From Campylobacter pinnipediorum subsp. pinnipediorum (GTDB taxonomy: Bacteria; Campylobacterota; Campylobacteria; Campylobacterales; Campylobacteraceae): 64,000 nt of DNA. Location: positions 682,001 to 746,000 of the forward strand of contig NZ_CP012546.1 in assembly GCF_002021925.1 (NCBI RefSeq), read 5' to 3'. This document shows positions 62,790 through 64,000 of this stretch, in pieces (the stretch's first letter is position 1; each line of letters starts with the position of its first letter). The notes below the pieces were generated by a model, which made no database searches, was not told the origin of the DNA, and was given only the letters and a program-made list of their open reading frames with translations. The translations under genes and the position numbers were made by a program.

Positions 62790-63603
62790 ATTAGCTAGTA
62801 ATTATGGGTTTTGTTTCGGTGTTAAAAGAGCTATAAAAATGGCTGAAAATGCAAAGGATGCTTCTACTATAGGTCCTTTGATACATAATAATGAAGAGAT
62901 TAATCGTTTAAAAATAAATTTTAATGTAAAAACTCTTAATGGAATAAGCGAATTACAAGATGAAAAAAAAGTCATTATAAGAACTCACGGAATTCCTAAA
63001 AATGATTTAGAAAAATTAAATGCGAGTAAGATAGATGTTATAGATGCAACTTGTCCATTTGTAACAAAACCACAACAAATTTGTGAAAAAATGAGTCAAG
63101 ATGGATATGATATAGTTATTTTTGGAGATGAAAATCATCCAGAGGTAAAAGGTGTAAAATCGTATGCCAATGGAAATGTGTTTGTTATACTTGAAGAAGA
63201 AGAGCTTGAAAATATAAAATTATCTCAAAAAGTTGCAGTTGTTAGCCAAACTACTCGTAAAGTAGAAAAATTTATGCAAATTGTTAATTATTTAATTTCT
63301 AGAGTGAAAGAGGTTAGGGTGTTTAACACAATTTGCAATGCCACTTTTGAAAATCAAGAAGCTGTTAAAAATTTATCAAAAAAAGCAGATGTTATGATAG
63401 TTATAGGTGGTAAAAATAGCTCAAACACAAAACAACTTTACTTAATAGCTAAAAATTTTTGTGAAGATAGTTATCTTATCGAGAGCGAAAATGAGATAAA
63501 TAGTGAATGGTTTGAAGGAAAGCAGCTTTGCGGTGTAAGTGCTGGTGCTAGTACTCCTGACTGGATTATACAAAAGGTTATAAATAAAATAGAAAAAATA
63601 TAA
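62779..63603 (+). CDS. ispH: 4-hydroxy-3-methylbut-2-enyl diphosphate reductase
   Basis: IspH makes IPP and DMAPP in the last step of the MEP isoprenoid route, using a [4Fe-4S] cluster. With the TTG at 62779 it has 274 residues and starts MKIELASNYGFCFGVKRAIK, the normal N terminus. An earlier in-frame TTG lies in aroA. Cluster cysteines are in GFCFGVKRA, DATCPFVTK and FNTICNATFENQEA. EEELENIKLSQKVAVVSQTT and SAGASTPDWII are also family segments. It overlaps aroA by 11 nt. rpsA follows after 85 nt with its own -10; in C. jejuni the same ispH-rpsA order is found by memory. Confidence 0.96.
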   Translation: MKIELASNYGFCFGVKRAIKMAENAKDASTIGPLIHNNEEINRLKINFNVKTLNGISELQDEKKVIIRTHGIPKNDLEKLNASKIDVIDATCPFVTKPQQICEKMSQDGYDIVIFGDENHPEVKGVKSYANGNVFVILEEEELENIKLSQKVAVVSQTTRKVEKFMQIVNYLISRVKEVRVFNTICNATFENQEAVKNLSKKADVMIVIGGKNSSNTKQLYLIAKNFCEDSYLIESENEINSEWFEGKQLCGVSAGASTPDWIIQKVINKIEKI

Positions 63604-63652
63604 ATTTCAACCATTAATAAGGAAATTTTAAATAAAATAAGTAAATTTGCAG

Positions 63653-63658
63653 TATAAT
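63653..63658 (+). promoter_or_regulatory. -10 box of rpsA
   Basis: TATAAT at 63653-63658 lies 30 bases before the rpsA ATG, preceded by AATTTGCAG. A ribosome-binding AAAAAGG follows at 63676-63682. No clear -35 is visible. Confidence 0.6.
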
Positions 63659-63688
63659 AGCAAATCATAAAACATAAAAAGGACTAAG

Positions 63689-64000
63689 ATGGCTGTGAAC
63701 AAAAGCGTTCAGTTAAATAAGGCAGATGACATTGAAGATATCGATTTTGCAACGATGTTAGAGGAGTCTTTTAAAAAGACAGAAGAAGATAGCGAAGGAA
63801 CTATTGTAGAGATAAGAGGAGATGAGGCTTTAGTCGATATAGGCAAAAAGTCCGAAGGTAGACTTCAACTTTCCGAAATAACCGATGCTAATGGTAACTT
63901 ACTTTACAATGTAGGCGATACTATAAAAGTTGTAATAACTGGCAGAGGTTCTGTATCTCATAAAAAAGCTTTAAGAAAAGAAAAGGTTAAAGCTTATATA
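63689..64000 (+). CDS. rpsA: 30S ribosomal protein S1 (3' end outside window)
   Basis: The first 104 residues of ribosomal protein S1, starting MAVNKSVQLNKADDIEDIDF, with the first S1 RNA-binding motif beginning at about residue 35 (EGTIVEIRGDEALVDIGKKS followed by EGRL). S1 helps bind mRNA to the 30S subunit. A ribosome-binding AAAAAGG precedes the ATG by 6 nt and a -10 lies at 63653. The protein continues past the window edge; a full S1 has about 550 residues and six motifs. Confidence 0.96.
   Translation, partial: MAVNKSVQLNKADDIEDIDFATMLEESFKKTEEDSEGTIVEIRGDEALVDIGKKSEGRLQLSEITDANGNLLYNVGDTIKVVITGRGSVSHKKALRKEKVKAYI

Noticed and set aside
63471-64000. IspH-S1 fusion as known in some bacteria
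   Set aside because: ispH ends with a stop at 63603 and rpsA has its own -10, ribosome-binding site and ATG at 63689, so they are separate genes.
1-64000. CRISPR arrays, insertion sequences, prophage genes or poly-G phase-variable tracts
   Set aside because: No regularly spaced repeats, transposase or phage genes, or G/C runs of eight or more were seen.

Overview
The window looks like a chromosomal segment of a Campylobacter species (Campylobacterota, formerly Epsilonproteobacteria). The DNA is very AT-rich, genes are short, tightly packed and often overlap by 1-8 nt, and TTG/GTG starts are common. Several gene orders match what I recall from C. jejuni: aroB-mscS-mtaB-ftsH-like; flgA-ubiX-coaD-tmk-hisS-speA; lon-bamD-fliW-pseudopilins; HIT-pheS-pheT-aroA-ispH-rpsA. 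Those blocks are joined differently here, so I read it as a non-jejuni Campylobacter; the species cannot be fixed from the sequence alone. I saw no CRISPR array, insertion sequence, prophage or long poly-G contingency tract.

Layout. 1-6016 (+): a five-gene run with 3-dehydroquinate synthase (cut by the window edge), an MscS channel, tRNA methylthiotransferase MtaB, an FtsH-like AAA protein that has lost its zinc-protease motif, and Mog. 6088-8121: UvrD-type helicase, then 0.56 kb without a gene. 8651-12013 (-): the heat-shock operon hrcA-grpE-dnaK with a consensus sigma70 promoter, a partly degenerate CIRCE operator and a dnaK terminator. 12232-12645 (+): a small HTH protein and a 54-aa basic peptide. 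12657-16454 (-): ftsW-murG, a gene remnant, and a ThiS-ThiF-like fusion. 16457-25874 (-): aspB, speA, hisS, tmk, coaD, ubiX, flgA, tRNA-Gly, moeA, murA. 25998-27625 (+): a DUF455 ferritin-like protein, a SixA-type phosphatase and a decayed Sel1-repeat gene. 27935-32484 (-): the rpmH-rnpA-yidD-yidC-khpB-mnmE cluster. 32587-34403 (+): a uracil-DNA-glycosylase-like protein without its catalytic motifs and an exported protein. 34375-43557 (-): bamD, lon, purU, trmL, an exonuclease/phosphatase-family protein, a 47-aa membrane protein, glyS, a split ThrE exporter and a thioesterase. 43697-51145 (+): fliW, a 1079-aa secreted PA14/MshQ-like protein with three pseudopilins, hpf and ribD. 51455-52945 (-): putP. 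53091-57654 (+): an amino-acid ABC importer, thiD, thiE and an AEC carrier. 57726-58079 (-): HIT protein. 58199-64000 (+): pheS, pheT, aroA, ispH and the start of rpsA.

Most of the window is housekeeping: translation, cell-wall synthesis, cofactors (molybdopterin, thiamine, riboflavin, CoA), chaperones and flagellum assembly. The most unusual part is 44096-49412, where a large exported protein with a PA14-like N-terminal region and an MshQ/DUF6701-like C-terminal half is translationally coupled to three pseudopilins. This arrangement resembles minor-pilin/tip-protein operons of type IV pili (PilY1, MshQ). Other points to check: flgA directly follows a tRNA-Gly gene with no canonical start codon; rnpA seems to need an ATT start inside rpmH; the FtsH paralogue lacks HEXXH; and two genes may be transcribed leaderless.
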